In this document: positions 22,942 through 32,741 of the stretch, piece by piece
Position numbering within the stretch: the first letter of the stretch is position 1
How the letters are laid out: each line of letters begins with the position of its first letter
Made by a program: the position numbers and the translations under genes
Notes under the pieces: generated by a model
Seen by the model: only the letters and a program-made list of their open reading frames with translations
The model's database searches: none
What the model was told of the DNA's origin: nothing
Assembly: GCA_028551475.1 (NCBI GenBank)
Contig: CM052357.1
Location: 992,001 to 1,056,000 of the forward strand
DNA: 64,000 bases
Direction of reading: 5' to 3'
Source: Casuarina equisetifolia
Lineage: Eukaryota > Streptophyta > Magnoliopsida > Fagales > Casuarinaceae

Positions 22942-24703
22942 CTATTGCTTGTTGTTGTCCTCATCAGCTTTCAGGGATTTCAGCTTTTCTTGCTGCTGAG
23001 CCATATCAAAAGTTGCATGGAGGCCGAAAAACACATAGTACACTAGCATTACAAGGCTGCAGATGACAAATCTAATAAATGACTCTGAACCCAGAGATCC
23101 CATGAGAAGGACATTCGTTGCAATTGACAAGGATGGGAGCCATAGGACAAGAGGAACCCCCCAAACTTTTGGTTTCCTCTGCTGAGGCAGAAACATCGAC
23201 ATTCCTGCAGTGGCCAAGAACCAAAGAGGAACTGTGATGGTGTATCCAAGCCAGCCATCAGGATTAAGTCCCCAGTAAGCTGAGGTTCCCACTGAGGAGG
23301 CAATGATGATCAGCAACAAAATAACAAACTTCAGGAGGTGAATTCGTGGGGTGACTTCACTAACATGGTATCTCCTCACAAGAAGTGCAACAGCCATCAT
23401 CGTAAAGATAAAGAGTGTACTTATTGACAACAGGCCTGTCAAGACATCCAAGCTTGAGAAGAAAGGAATACAGGCCCTGGAAATGGTAATCAAGAGTGTA
23501 GCATTTATGGGGGGTTCCTGTCTTTGGGTGGACAAGGGCAAACCATGGTGGAATCATGTGGGCTCGTGCAATATGAGTAGTATATCTTGCCTGTCCTAGT
23601 GCCCCTACAATAATAGCAGTGGTCATTCCCTGTAGGACACCAAGAGCTACTAGGTACTTTGCCCATTTCATGCCGACACTCTGAAATGCCACAGAGTATG
23701 CTGCATCTGTATCAATGTCTGTATATTTCTACATCATAGCCAGTGAAAGCGCCATTAAGCAATACAGCACAGTGATGATGGACATTGATCCCAGCAATCC
23801 TAATGGTATGTCTCTGGATGGATTTTTGGTCTCCTCAGCCATGGTGGCAATGTTGTCAAATCCACTGTAGGCAAAGTAGACAATTGCTGCAGTCTGAAAG
23901 ACTCCTTTAGCTCCAAAAGGCAAGAATGGTTTCAAATTTGACGTGTCAGCATGAGCAAAGCCTGCAGTTACCACAAATAAAATTACTACAATGTGAATTG
24001 CAAATGTTATCCAGTTGAAATGTGAAGTTTTCCTTGTGCTGATCATTGCAATTGCAGCAGCAATTGCCTGGACTGCAACAGCTATTGGATCTAGGAGATT
24101 AAACCCTTCACTGAGGTTTGTGTGAATGAGTAAGGAGTTGCGAGGGCGGTTCAGTAGATTCGTGAAGTAAGAAGTCCATGCTCTGGCAACTGCTGCAGTT
24201 CCAACAACGCTCTCAAGGAGTATGTTTGCTGCCGTTATGAAAGCTGCAAAGTCACCTAATTCAACTCTTAAGTAAGCAAATGACCCTCCTGTAACTGGGA
24301 CTTCTACTGCAAATTCTGTGTAGCAGAAGACCGAGAGCATGGCAGAAACACCCGAGGCAACGTAGGACAGAACAATGGCCGGTCCAGCATGCTTATGAGC
24401 TTCCTGCCCAGTGAGAACAAAGATGCCCGCACCAATGACCGAACCAAAGCCAAACCAGGTGAGATCCCACCATGTGAGGCATCGTTTCATATCATTCTCA
24501 CTCTGTTTACGAAGTTCTTCGATCTCCTTAGCATCATTTGATCTGCTTACCAGACGATCCTTGAACCGACACAATGTTTGTGACAGTGCAAATCGATATG
24601 TGCCCCAGTTTTGAAAGGATTCTTCTGGGAAGAAATCTTGTTTGCTCCATCTCCAATACTTTTATGGTTGAACATCATCACCCAATTCTCCAACAGAACT
24701 CAT
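22942..24703 (-). pseudogene. Cationic amino acid transporter, dead copy of the gene at 36315-38084
   Basis: Nearly full-length copy of the intact CAT gene, starting MSSVGELGDDVQP. Three defects are seen: codon 14 is TAA where the intact copy has AGA; a TAG at 23729-23731 replaces the CAG codon in AMMQKYTD; and a run of six rather than five Cs (plus-strand Gs at 23509-23514) shifts frame after VHPKTGT. Between the defects the reading frame is well kept (TWWDLTWFGFGSVIGAGIFV, EETKNPSRDIPLG), and the end reads KADEDNNKQ and stop. Few lesions suggest fairly recent loss. A solo LTR lies 25 bp upstream of the start codon. An intact ATG-less internal frame of ~280 residues is not expected to be made as a transporter. 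Confidence 0.9.
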
Positions 24704-24728
24704 GGTACTGTTTTCACTGATGAGAAAC

Positions 24729-25109
24729 TGTTAAAAGACACGTCAGTGCCACGTCAACCTGCCACGTCAGACAGCGGGCCACGCTAGCCCTAACCCTAGC
24801 AAGCGACGGGCGACCCGCGCGACCCGCTTCGCGCTCGATCTCGACCCGCTCTCACCTTCGTCGAGTTCGTTCGAACCTCTCGCCAGCACCGCCTGCAGAT
24901 TTCCTTCCTAATTTGCTTGATTTGATTTGTATAGCATTCCAAGTGTAAATCGTGTAAAGATATATATTGTAATTGATTCAGTAATAAAAATCATCGGGAG
25001 AAATTTACCAATTTCACGCATATAGAATTTAGGGTTCTTACCTCTTTCTTAATCTCCGCCGGAATTAGAATTCCGACGACCTAGGACCACCGTTCTTTGA
25101 TTATTTACA
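24729..25109 (+). mobile_element. Solo LTR of an LTR retrotransposon (381 bp)
   Basis: Starts TGTTAAAAG and ends ATTTACA (TG...CA), and is flanked by perfect 5-bp target duplications GAAAC at 24724-24728 and 25110-25114. It is absent from the paralogous site upstream of the intact CAT gene. No internal region, primer-binding site or second LTR is present, so it is a solo LTR left by recombination. An AATAAA-like signal near its middle and GC-rich 5' third suggest plus orientation. The superfamily (Copia or Gypsy) cannot be told from the LTR alone. It is younger than the CAT block duplication. Confidence 0.9.
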
Positions 25110-25133
25110 GAAACTATAAGACCTTTGCTGCTG

Positions 25134-25140
25134 TTATATA
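25134..25140 (-). promoter_or_regulatory. TATA box of the dead CAT copy, separated from its gene by the solo LTR
   Basis: TATATAA on the minus strand within GCTGTTATATAACC, the same context as the TATA box of the intact CAT gene at 38158-38164. Without the LTR it would lie ~45 bp from the ATG; now it is over 400 bp away. Confidence 0.6.
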
Positions 25141-26262
25141 ACCTTTAGTGTCCTACCAAGTGTGATTTTATCATTGAGAAATCAAAGTTTCTTTCAGGTA
25201 CTGTTCTTCTTATGAACCTAAGGTCTAAAGCCACATGCACGTGGTTGACTTAAACTGACAATGCTGACAAATTAGTTGCTTGTCTTCTACTTTGTGTTGG
25301 ACAAATGATATCACACGCATCCGCTTCAAGACGGCAGAGAAGGCCATGTTTTCTGGCTTATGATTTGAATGGTTGTTTTCCACTTTCTTCTTTTACAAAA
25401 AAACAAGCAAGATTCTACTGGTTCCTTTCAAACTGCAGATATATATTATTATGGAGTTATAAACTAAGTTTCTTTGACAGCTAGTCGCAAATTTAAAGTA
25501 ACTTTCGTTCCATGGCCGAGGAGTCAATAAAAAGATAGGGGAAGCGATAGGTTCAATCCATAGTAGTTCTTTATAGGGCCCGATCCAAGATCTTGGTTTA
25601 TCAAAGCTGCAAGATGTAAACAGCAATAGTATTTTGCTCATGGAGCTGTCTGGGTTGCCTAATCTTGACCATTTGTAAAATGGAATTGACGTTGAAATCA
25701 GAAATAGGTGGAATATAAAATATTTTGTATATGTAGTAACTTTTGTAATGCTGACATATACCCTTATGCTTCTATTTATTAAATTCTACTAATATAAGTT
25801 TAGAGTTTTACAACACATATATATATTGCAGTAGTCTAATTTATTGATATGTGTAATAACTGGTCAAAATATGACTTTGACAAATCCATAACTCATCTTG
25901 AGTCATCTAAAATCCATACCAAATCCTCCTAAACTTACCTCATTATCAAAGTACCTAGTCTACAAAACCAAGGGTACAAAACATAGCACAAAATGAAGAT
26001 ATCTACTTTGTAAGTGATCTTATGGGAGAGATCCTACACTTGAAATATGAGAGAAAGTACAGTATGATATTGGACATTCTAATGCTTTTTCTTTCTCACA
26101 ATCATTGAAAGATAAAATCAAACTTTGTAAGTATTATCATAGGAAAAGCTTTGTACCTACATTATGAGATGTAACAAGATCTCATTCACCTAAACTATAG
26201 ATTTGAATATTATGTTAAAAAACAAATGATAATTTTTTGTATATGGAGAATTTCACACTTTG
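25141..26262. other. Upstream flank of the CAT pseudogene
   Basis: Collinear with 38165-39355 upstream of the intact CAT gene. No further gene is seen. It ends where mARC intron-6-like sequence begins, at about 26262. Confidence 0.6.
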
Positions 26263-26930
26263 AGATTTAGCGGTGATAAAATGACCAGTGACCAGTGCAT
26301 CCTATAACACTTACATGCAAATCATTCAAGTCTTTTTGATTTTGCAAAACTTGAATTTCATCATTCCTTTCATATTTGTTGCATAAATAGAATGTGAGAA
26401 CAACACTTAAGCAATGTGGGATACATACCATTTTTTCAACATCATGCAGAAGAAGTACAAGTTCCAATGTCTTTTCGTTCACATATTCTTTATCTTGGGG
26501 TCCTTCTATCTTATTTGCAGCCTTTCTCATAATTAGAGGTGTCTTTCATTTGCTTGACTGCGGCTGTCTCTTCCAATGTTTACAAAGACCCTTCTGTATT
26601 TTTCAGATACCTATAATCAAGCAAAAAACTGGTATTGCAGGCCCTGAGCCGAGCGAGACCCTGAAGAAAATCCGTTCAGACAAAGTCCTGCAATCAACCC
26701 GCAAACAACAGGAAATGTTGAGTCCTGAATCCCAAAACTACAACAATTATCTACCTTTCATCCAAATGATTGTCAGAGAACATGTCTGTCAAACGGTTCT
26801 GCAGTTCTACGTTGGTCAGAATTTAGTCTGCAAGGACTCCATTACTGAAGAGAATGGAAAGATCCTCAAGATGAGGTATCCTGTTTATGTCCTCGAGAAG
26901 GTCTCCTCTGCCAATGAAGCAGCAGCTTGA
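26263..26930 (+). pseudogene. mARC 3' fragment (intron 6 part, exons 7 and 8) with lost splice donor
   Basis: The sequence enters inside mARC intron 6, keeps the exon-7 acceptor (TTTTTCAG before 26607), exon 7 (26607-26717, with ETLKKIRSDKVL) and exon 8 (26805-26930, QFYVGQNLVCKDS to SANEAAA and stop). The exon-7 donor, AAG|GTGAG in both full copies, is ATG|TTGAG here, so splicing at this point is lost. The former intron is 87 bp, a multiple of three, and has no stop, so exon 7, intron and exon 8 form one open frame of 107 codons. Exons 1-6 including the catalytic cysteine are missing. I treat it as a pseudogene; a read-through peptide is only a possibility. Confidence 0.85.
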
Positions 26931-27760
26931 AAACTTTCGGACATCTACATTATTATGGTGTTTTCTATCTTCTATGCAGAATATCTACCATAATCTGTTG
27001 TGTAGTATGGGAATAAGAAAGGATAGCTTACTAGTACATGGTGTGAATGAGTCCAATCTTAGAGCCCCAATTCATCACTAAAAAATAAAATGCAATGTGT
27101 TTGATGAGTGTCCAACCATTCACGATGAAAATGAAAAAATGTCTAGAGGAAGTTAGAAAAGAATTAGGTGGGACCTTTATGATATGAAGTGAAATTTACA
27201 TTTAACAATTGATTAGATGATCATGTGTTGGATGGTTCTATAATTTTTCATTTCATATCTCAAAATAAGATTTTCTAAAATAAAAAAAATTAACACAATC
27301 ACCATAGTTCACTCACCTTACCTCAAGTTAATTTATGATTTGTTTTTTGAAAACTTCTAATTAATTACTATTCTCACCTTTTTTTTTTCTTTTTTCTTTT
27401 AGTATTTTAAGGATAAAGTCAAATTTAAGAATCAAGGTTTAAAAAAAATTATCTTCAAAATACCCACATTTTTATAGTTTTATTCTATTTTTTATATATA
27501 ATATCTGTCATTATCAACAATGTTTATAGATAATAAGACATCTTGTGTTGTATGAAAATAAGAAAATATAACTTAGTAGTACATTATTTGAATGAGTACA
27601 ATCTTAGAGACCTTTTTCATCATTAAGTGTAAAAATGTTTAGAAGACTTTGCATTTTGATAATTAATTGGATGATTATGTGATGGATATCTCTATAATTT
27701 TTCATTTCATCTCTTAAATGAGATATTCTCCAAAAAGAATTAACACAATTATAAGTGGCT
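26931..27760 (+). repeat. Two mARC 3'-flank units after the exon 7-8 fragment
   Basis: Units at about 26931-27420 and 27465-27760. Landmarks such as TCTATGCAGAATATCTACCA, GTGTCCAACCATTCA, TTGATTAGATGATCATGTGTTGGATGG and CTCAAA.TAAGATT follow in the usual order; the second unit is shortened. Confidence 0.7.
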
Positions 27761-28716
27761 CATTTCCCTCTAAATCACTTTGAGAAATGAACGAATGAAT
27801 AAAACCAAAATGATCACTCATTTTTTTAATGAAAAAATAACCAAATTCATAAAACAATTATAGTTAACAAACATGTGATGCAATAAAATGTAACAAAGAA
27901 TGAAAATTAAATAATATTTTTTTATTTTAATTCACAAATTCTAAAAATTGTCTTAATAAAATGTTTATTTCTATCTCAAAAATAAGGTTGAGCACTCACT
28001 CACATTAACTGAGTTTTTCATTTCTAGTGGACTCACATATAACTAAGCACATGTACTCAAACCTTTATAATATGATACTAGATATCTATATTATTCACAA
28101 GATCTCTTTCTGCAAATTATCTAATTTACACCATCCAAAATTTTGTATAGGTTAACCTTATCCATATTTGTAAGGATACTAAAAAGAGAACTTCTAAAAA
28201 GTTCATTTCTACTTCAAAACTTAGTTCATTAAATGAATAAAGATATTTATAGTTAAACACACTTATACCTTAATAACATGCTATTAGACATTCACACCAT
28301 TAAGAATATTTTATTTTTTTGCACACACCCAAACCCATATATTTGGATGTCAAACTTAGATCTTTTAGTCCAAGGCAGCACTTGCTCTTTACTAGATTTA
28401 ACACTTCTTGATAAGCTAGGATCGTTAAGAACATTTAAAAAAAAATGAAAAATAGCAAAACTAGAGCACCTAAAATGAAGAAGAAAATAAATGTTATGTG
28501 TCTCTATATATAACAAAGAATGGAGCCGATGGGTCGCGGCAAGAAGCTTTGAGTGATTGATTCTTTCCGTTAGTTTCGTTCGAAGTTTGGAAATTTAAGT
28601 ACCGTTGCTCTCTTAAACTCTCCGGAACTATCTCCGATTATCATCCATTGTTGCCTCTGTTCATCAAATTCAAGCTCCTTTATACATGTACATATAGATT
28701 CAATCCAACAATTCCT
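27761..28716. other. Upstream flank of the PPR pseudogene
   Basis: Collinear with 31870-32741 upstream of the intact PPR gene (for example CAAACATGTGATGCAATAAAATGTAA, then the leader with CTCTCCGGAACTATC). No separate gene. Confidence 0.6.
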
Positions 28717-30710
28717 ATGGAAAAATGGTTCATGTTTCGCACGGACCTCTTCTGCAACTCAATCAAGAAAGTCCTCAAGCTGGGCTTCTTTTCAATCCTC
28801 GGTAAGATCCCTACTCCGTTTCAGTCTGACTCTCGCTTACACTTCTCAGTTCTCATTGGTCCATCAAACAAAAGTTTGAAACGGAGAATAATGGTGAAAC
28901 TGAGCCCCCAATACCGGATGAAATCTTTAAGTCAAGCCCTAAAGTGGTTTCTTACAAATTAAGTGATTCCACTTTCTATTCATTCATTGAGAACTACGCT
29001 GAGTTGGGTGATTTTTGTTCGCTAGAGAAGGTTTTAGACCAAATGAAGATCGAAAACCGACCGTTTGTTGAGAAGAATTTTGTTGTCATGTTTAAAGCTT
29101 ATGGGAAAGCGCATTTGCCTTAAAAAGCTATTGAATTGTTTGACAAAATGGTTTGTGAATTTCAATGTAGGACTTTGAGATCATGTAATACAGTGCTTCA
29201 TGTTATTATACAAAAAGGTTGCTTTTCTCATGCATTAGAATTTTATTTCCGTATCACGGAAAGTGGGGATGCAGATATTTCACCCAATGTGCTTACTTTC
29301 AATTTGGTCATAAAGGCTTTGTGCAAGTTGGGATCCGTTGATGAAGCAGTTGAGGTATTTAGACAAATGTCGGTTAGGAATTGCACTCCTGACGTTTTCA
29401 CATATAGCACATTGATGGACGGGTTGTGCAGGGAGAATAGGATCGAATAGGCGGTTTCACTGTTGGATGAGATGCAAATCCAGGCGTGTTCCCCAAACGC
29501 TCCGATATATAATGTGTTGATAAATGCCATGTGCAACAAGGGCGACTTGGCCCATGCATCTAAGCTGGTTGATAATATGTTTCTAAAAGGATGTGTTCCT
29601 GATGAAGTGACTTATAACACCCTTATACATGGGTTATGCCTCCAGGGCAAACTGGAGAAGGCAATGAGTCTATTGGATCGGATGGTGTTGAATAAATGTG
29701 TGCCTAGTGATTTCGCATATGCAACATTATCAATGGGCTTGTCAAACAAGGAAGAGCTACTGATGCAGCTCATGTGCTAAATTGTCGGGCGGATAGAGGA
29801 CGTTGTGCAAATGAATATGTTTATTCTGCTCTTGTTAGCGGGTTGTTTAGGGAGGGAAAGACTGAAGAGGCAATGAAATTATGGAAGGATATGGTTAAGA
29901 GGGGATTTAACCGAGTACTCTTGTTTAAAATGCTCTTGTAGATGGCCTATGTCGAGAAGGAAAGATGAATGAAGCAAAAGAAGTTGTGTCTGAGATGGTG
30001 AATGAGGGTTGTCCACCCGATGTTTTTACTTATAGCTCCTTTCTAAAAGGGTTCTGCCTAGCGGGTGAGAGCCAGAAAGCAATTCTATTGTGGAATGAGA
30101 TGGCAAGCAACAACTGTGCCCCTAATGAGGTCTGTTACTGTGTACTTATTCATGGCTTATGTGAGGATGGGAAGCTTAAGCATAGCTTGATAATGTGTAT
30201 AAGATGTTGGGGAAGGCCTCTAAACCTGATGTTGTGATTTACAGTTCAATGATTCATCCTTTTTAATGCATGCTTGGTAGAGCAGGGTTTGAAACTATTT
30301 AATGAAATGCTTTGTCGAGAGCATGAATCTCAACCAAATGTGATCACTTATAACATCATTTTCAATGCTTTGTGCAAGTAGAGTAGCATCTCCTTTGCCA
30401 TTAATCTTTTAAACAATATGCTGGATCATGGTTGTGATCCCAACTAAGGTACATGTAATATTTTTTTGGGAACTTTAAGAGAAAAGGTACAACCACCTCA
30501 AGATGGGAGGGATTTTCTAGATGATCTTGCGCTCCGGCTATTTAAGCAGTAGAAGATTTTTGGCGCTTTTAGAATTGAATTGTAGAAGTGATGTTGAAAA
30601 AGTTTCTACCTCCTAAAACATCTACTTGGGCAAGAGTTGCTCAAGATCTTTGCGAACATAAGAAAATTCAAGCTGCCATTGACAAGTGTTGGAGTAGCCT
30701 ATACTCTTGA
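28717..30710 (+). pseudogene. EMB1025-type PPR gene, dead copy of 32742-34739
   Basis: Collinear over its full length with the intact PPR gene downstream, starting MEKWFMFRTDLFCNSIKKV and ending IDKCWSSLYS-like sequence at 30710. There are many defects: a one-base loss near 28875 in NKSFEAENN, a TAA in place of CAA near 29121, a TAG in place of GAG near 29448, and several later stops and indels after 29780. Long PPR stretches still read well (NVLTFNLVIKALCKLG, PDVFTYSTLMDGLCREN). It is much more damaged than the CAT pseudogene, so it was probably lost earlier or evolved faster. Confidence 0.92.
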
Positions 30711-31164
30711 TGTCTTATGTAAGCTATCTTTTCCGTCCCTTTCTGTAAGACTATCTTGTCCTTCAAATAAAATCTTGACTTCAACCAGCTCTAAATCTGC
30801 TTTCAAAGATATCTTTAAAAATGACACTGCTTTGAGGTATGATGCTGCATATGCTAGCAATTTTGACCATCTAGTATTAGAGAAATAAGTCGTAGACTAG
30901 CATGTCAGAGAAAATGGAAGGAAATTTTGATAGAAAAGTTAAAGTCTGATTATTTCCTTTCTGTCTTATACATAGAGGGGAATGTGATGGACCTAGCCAG
31001 TTCTATGGGTCATTGTGTTGGTATAAGATTCCTTATATATAATAATCTGACCTACAAGCCATAGAAATGCTAGCTATAGTAGTTTTCTGTGTTGGCTGGT
31101 ATAAAAAATTCTACCAGCTTTTTGGTCATAGCTTGTAGAAAAAAATTTGATTTCACTACAAATT
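30711..31164. other. 3' flank of the PPR pseudogene
   Basis: Collinear with 34740-35160 after the intact PPR gene (CTATGGGTCATTG, TATATAATAATCTGACCT, GCCATAGAAATGCTA). The match stops near TTTGATTTCACTA at about 31156, which is a duplication junction with mARC exon sequence. Confidence 0.6.
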
Positions 31165-31243
31165 AGAATGGCAAGATACCCAAAGTGGGGATCCTGTTTA
31201 TGTCCTCAAGAAGGTCTCCTCTAGCAATGAAGTAGTAGCTTGA
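31165..31243 (+). pseudogene. mARC exon-8 fragment
   Basis: A ~79-bp piece matching the last half of mARC exon 8 (GGATCCTGTTTATGTCCTCAAG, then a SANEAAA-like end and TGA). One G is missing before GGATCC, breaking frame. It lies exactly at the junction with the 3' flank of the PPR pseudogene, and marks the start of the third tandem unit. Confidence 0.82.
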
Positions 31244-31870
31244 AAACGTTACATTTGATAATTGATTAAATGATCATATGTTGGATGGTTTTATAATTTT
31301 CCATTTCATATCTCAAATAGGACCCTCCAAAATGAAAAATCAACATAACCATTATAGCTCACTCAACTCGCCTTTGCCACAAGTTAATTTGTGATATGTT
31401 TTTTGAAAACTTTTAATTAATTGCTATTCTCCTCTTATACTTTTTTCTTTTTTCTTTAGTTTTTAAAGGAAAAGTCAAATTTGGGAATCAAGACAAAATA
31501 ATAAAAAAAATTTCTACAAAATATCTACATTTTTTTTTTCCTTTTTTCTACTTTTTGTGTATAATATATGCCATTATTACATGTTATGTTCTATGAGAAT
31601 AAAAAGAGATAACTTGATAGTACATTTTTGGAATGAGTACAATCTTAGAGAACCTTTTCACCATTAAGGAAAAGAAATGCAAAGTATTTGATGAGTGCTT
31701 AAGCATTCATAAAGAAAATGCAAAAGGTTTGGAGGACTTAGCATTTTTATAATTGATTAGATGACCTTGCAATGTATGTCTATAATTTTTCATGTCGTAT
31801 TTGAAATGAAATTATCTCTAAAAAGAAAATCAACACAATCGTAATCAAATCAATGCCCTCACCATGAATC
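31244..31870 (+). repeat. Two shortened mARC 3'-flank units in the third tandem unit
   Basis: Units at about 31244-31490 and 31530-31870 with TTGATTAAATGATCATATGT, TGGTTTTATAATTTTCCAT, CTCAAATAGGA, then AAATATCTACATTT and TTAAGCATTCATAAAG. The first skips ~240 bp that other units have. Confidence 0.65.
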
Positions 31871-32741
31871 AAAGTGATTTGTTTCTTAACAAATGAAGAA
31901 ATGAACAAAACCAAAAGGATTACTCATTTTTTCAAGGAAAAAACCAACCAAATTCATAAAATAATTACAATTGATAAACATGTGATGCAATAAAATGTAA
32001 TAAAGGATGAGAAATTAACTCTTTTTTTTTCTAATTCAATTTTTTTTTCAAATTATTGCAAAAAAATTCACAAAAATTAGTTCATAAAGTTGAGCAATGC
32101 ACTCACATTTAACTAAACATATACACTATATAATACTAGATATCTATACTATTAAAAACCTTTTTCACATTGTCTCATTTATATCATCTACAATGCTATT
32201 TTTTATATAGACAAGACCTATCCATATTTGTATAGATACTAAAAGAGAACTTAAATTCTAAGAAGTTCATTTTTATTTCAAAAGTCAATCATGAAATGAA
32301 CAAAGATATCCATACTCAAATACATTTATACCTTGGTAACATGCTATTAGAATATACATCCTTAAGATTTTATTTTAAATATTTTTAATGCACCCAAACT
32401 CATATCCAAATGTCAAAACCTCTTAATTTTAGATAACACTTGTTGACAAACAAGTATAATTGAGAACATCAAAAAAATGAAAAATAGCAAAACTAAAGCA
32501 CCTAGAATGAAAAAGAAAATAAATATTATATATAATGACGAATGGAGTCGATGGGTAACAGCGAGAAGAATTTGAGTAATCGATTCTTTCCCTCAGTTTC
32601 GTTAGAAGTTTGAAAATTTGAGCGCCGTTGCTGTCTTAATCTCTCTCCGGAACTATCCCCGGTTATCATCCATTGTTGCCTCTGTTTATGTAATTCAAGC
32701 ACCTATGTATATGTACATATAGTTTCGATCCAAAAATTCCC

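Larger units (their letters stand above)
22066..26262. repeat. Segmental duplicate, CAT block A (partner 35430-39355)
   Basis: Collinear with 35430-39355 on both sides of the CAT gene as well as through it. Shared flank blocks include ATGCTATATTC.TTCAGACTT, TGCCTCCCGCAC.TCA.TTAGAAAG, CACATGCACGTGGTTGACTT, CTGACAATGCTGACAAAT and, at the far end, AAACAAATG..AATTT.TTTGTATATG. The solo LTR at 24729-25109 is unique to this copy. The block ends at about 26262, where mARC intron sequence begins. Confidence 0.85.

Noticed and set aside
24729-25109. A full-length LTR retrotransposon
   Set aside because: Only one LTR with perfect flanking duplications is present; there is no internal region.
26394-26606. 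Upstream extension of the mARC exon 7-8 open frame
   Set aside because: It runs through former intron 6 sequence and has no ATG start, so it is not taken as coding.
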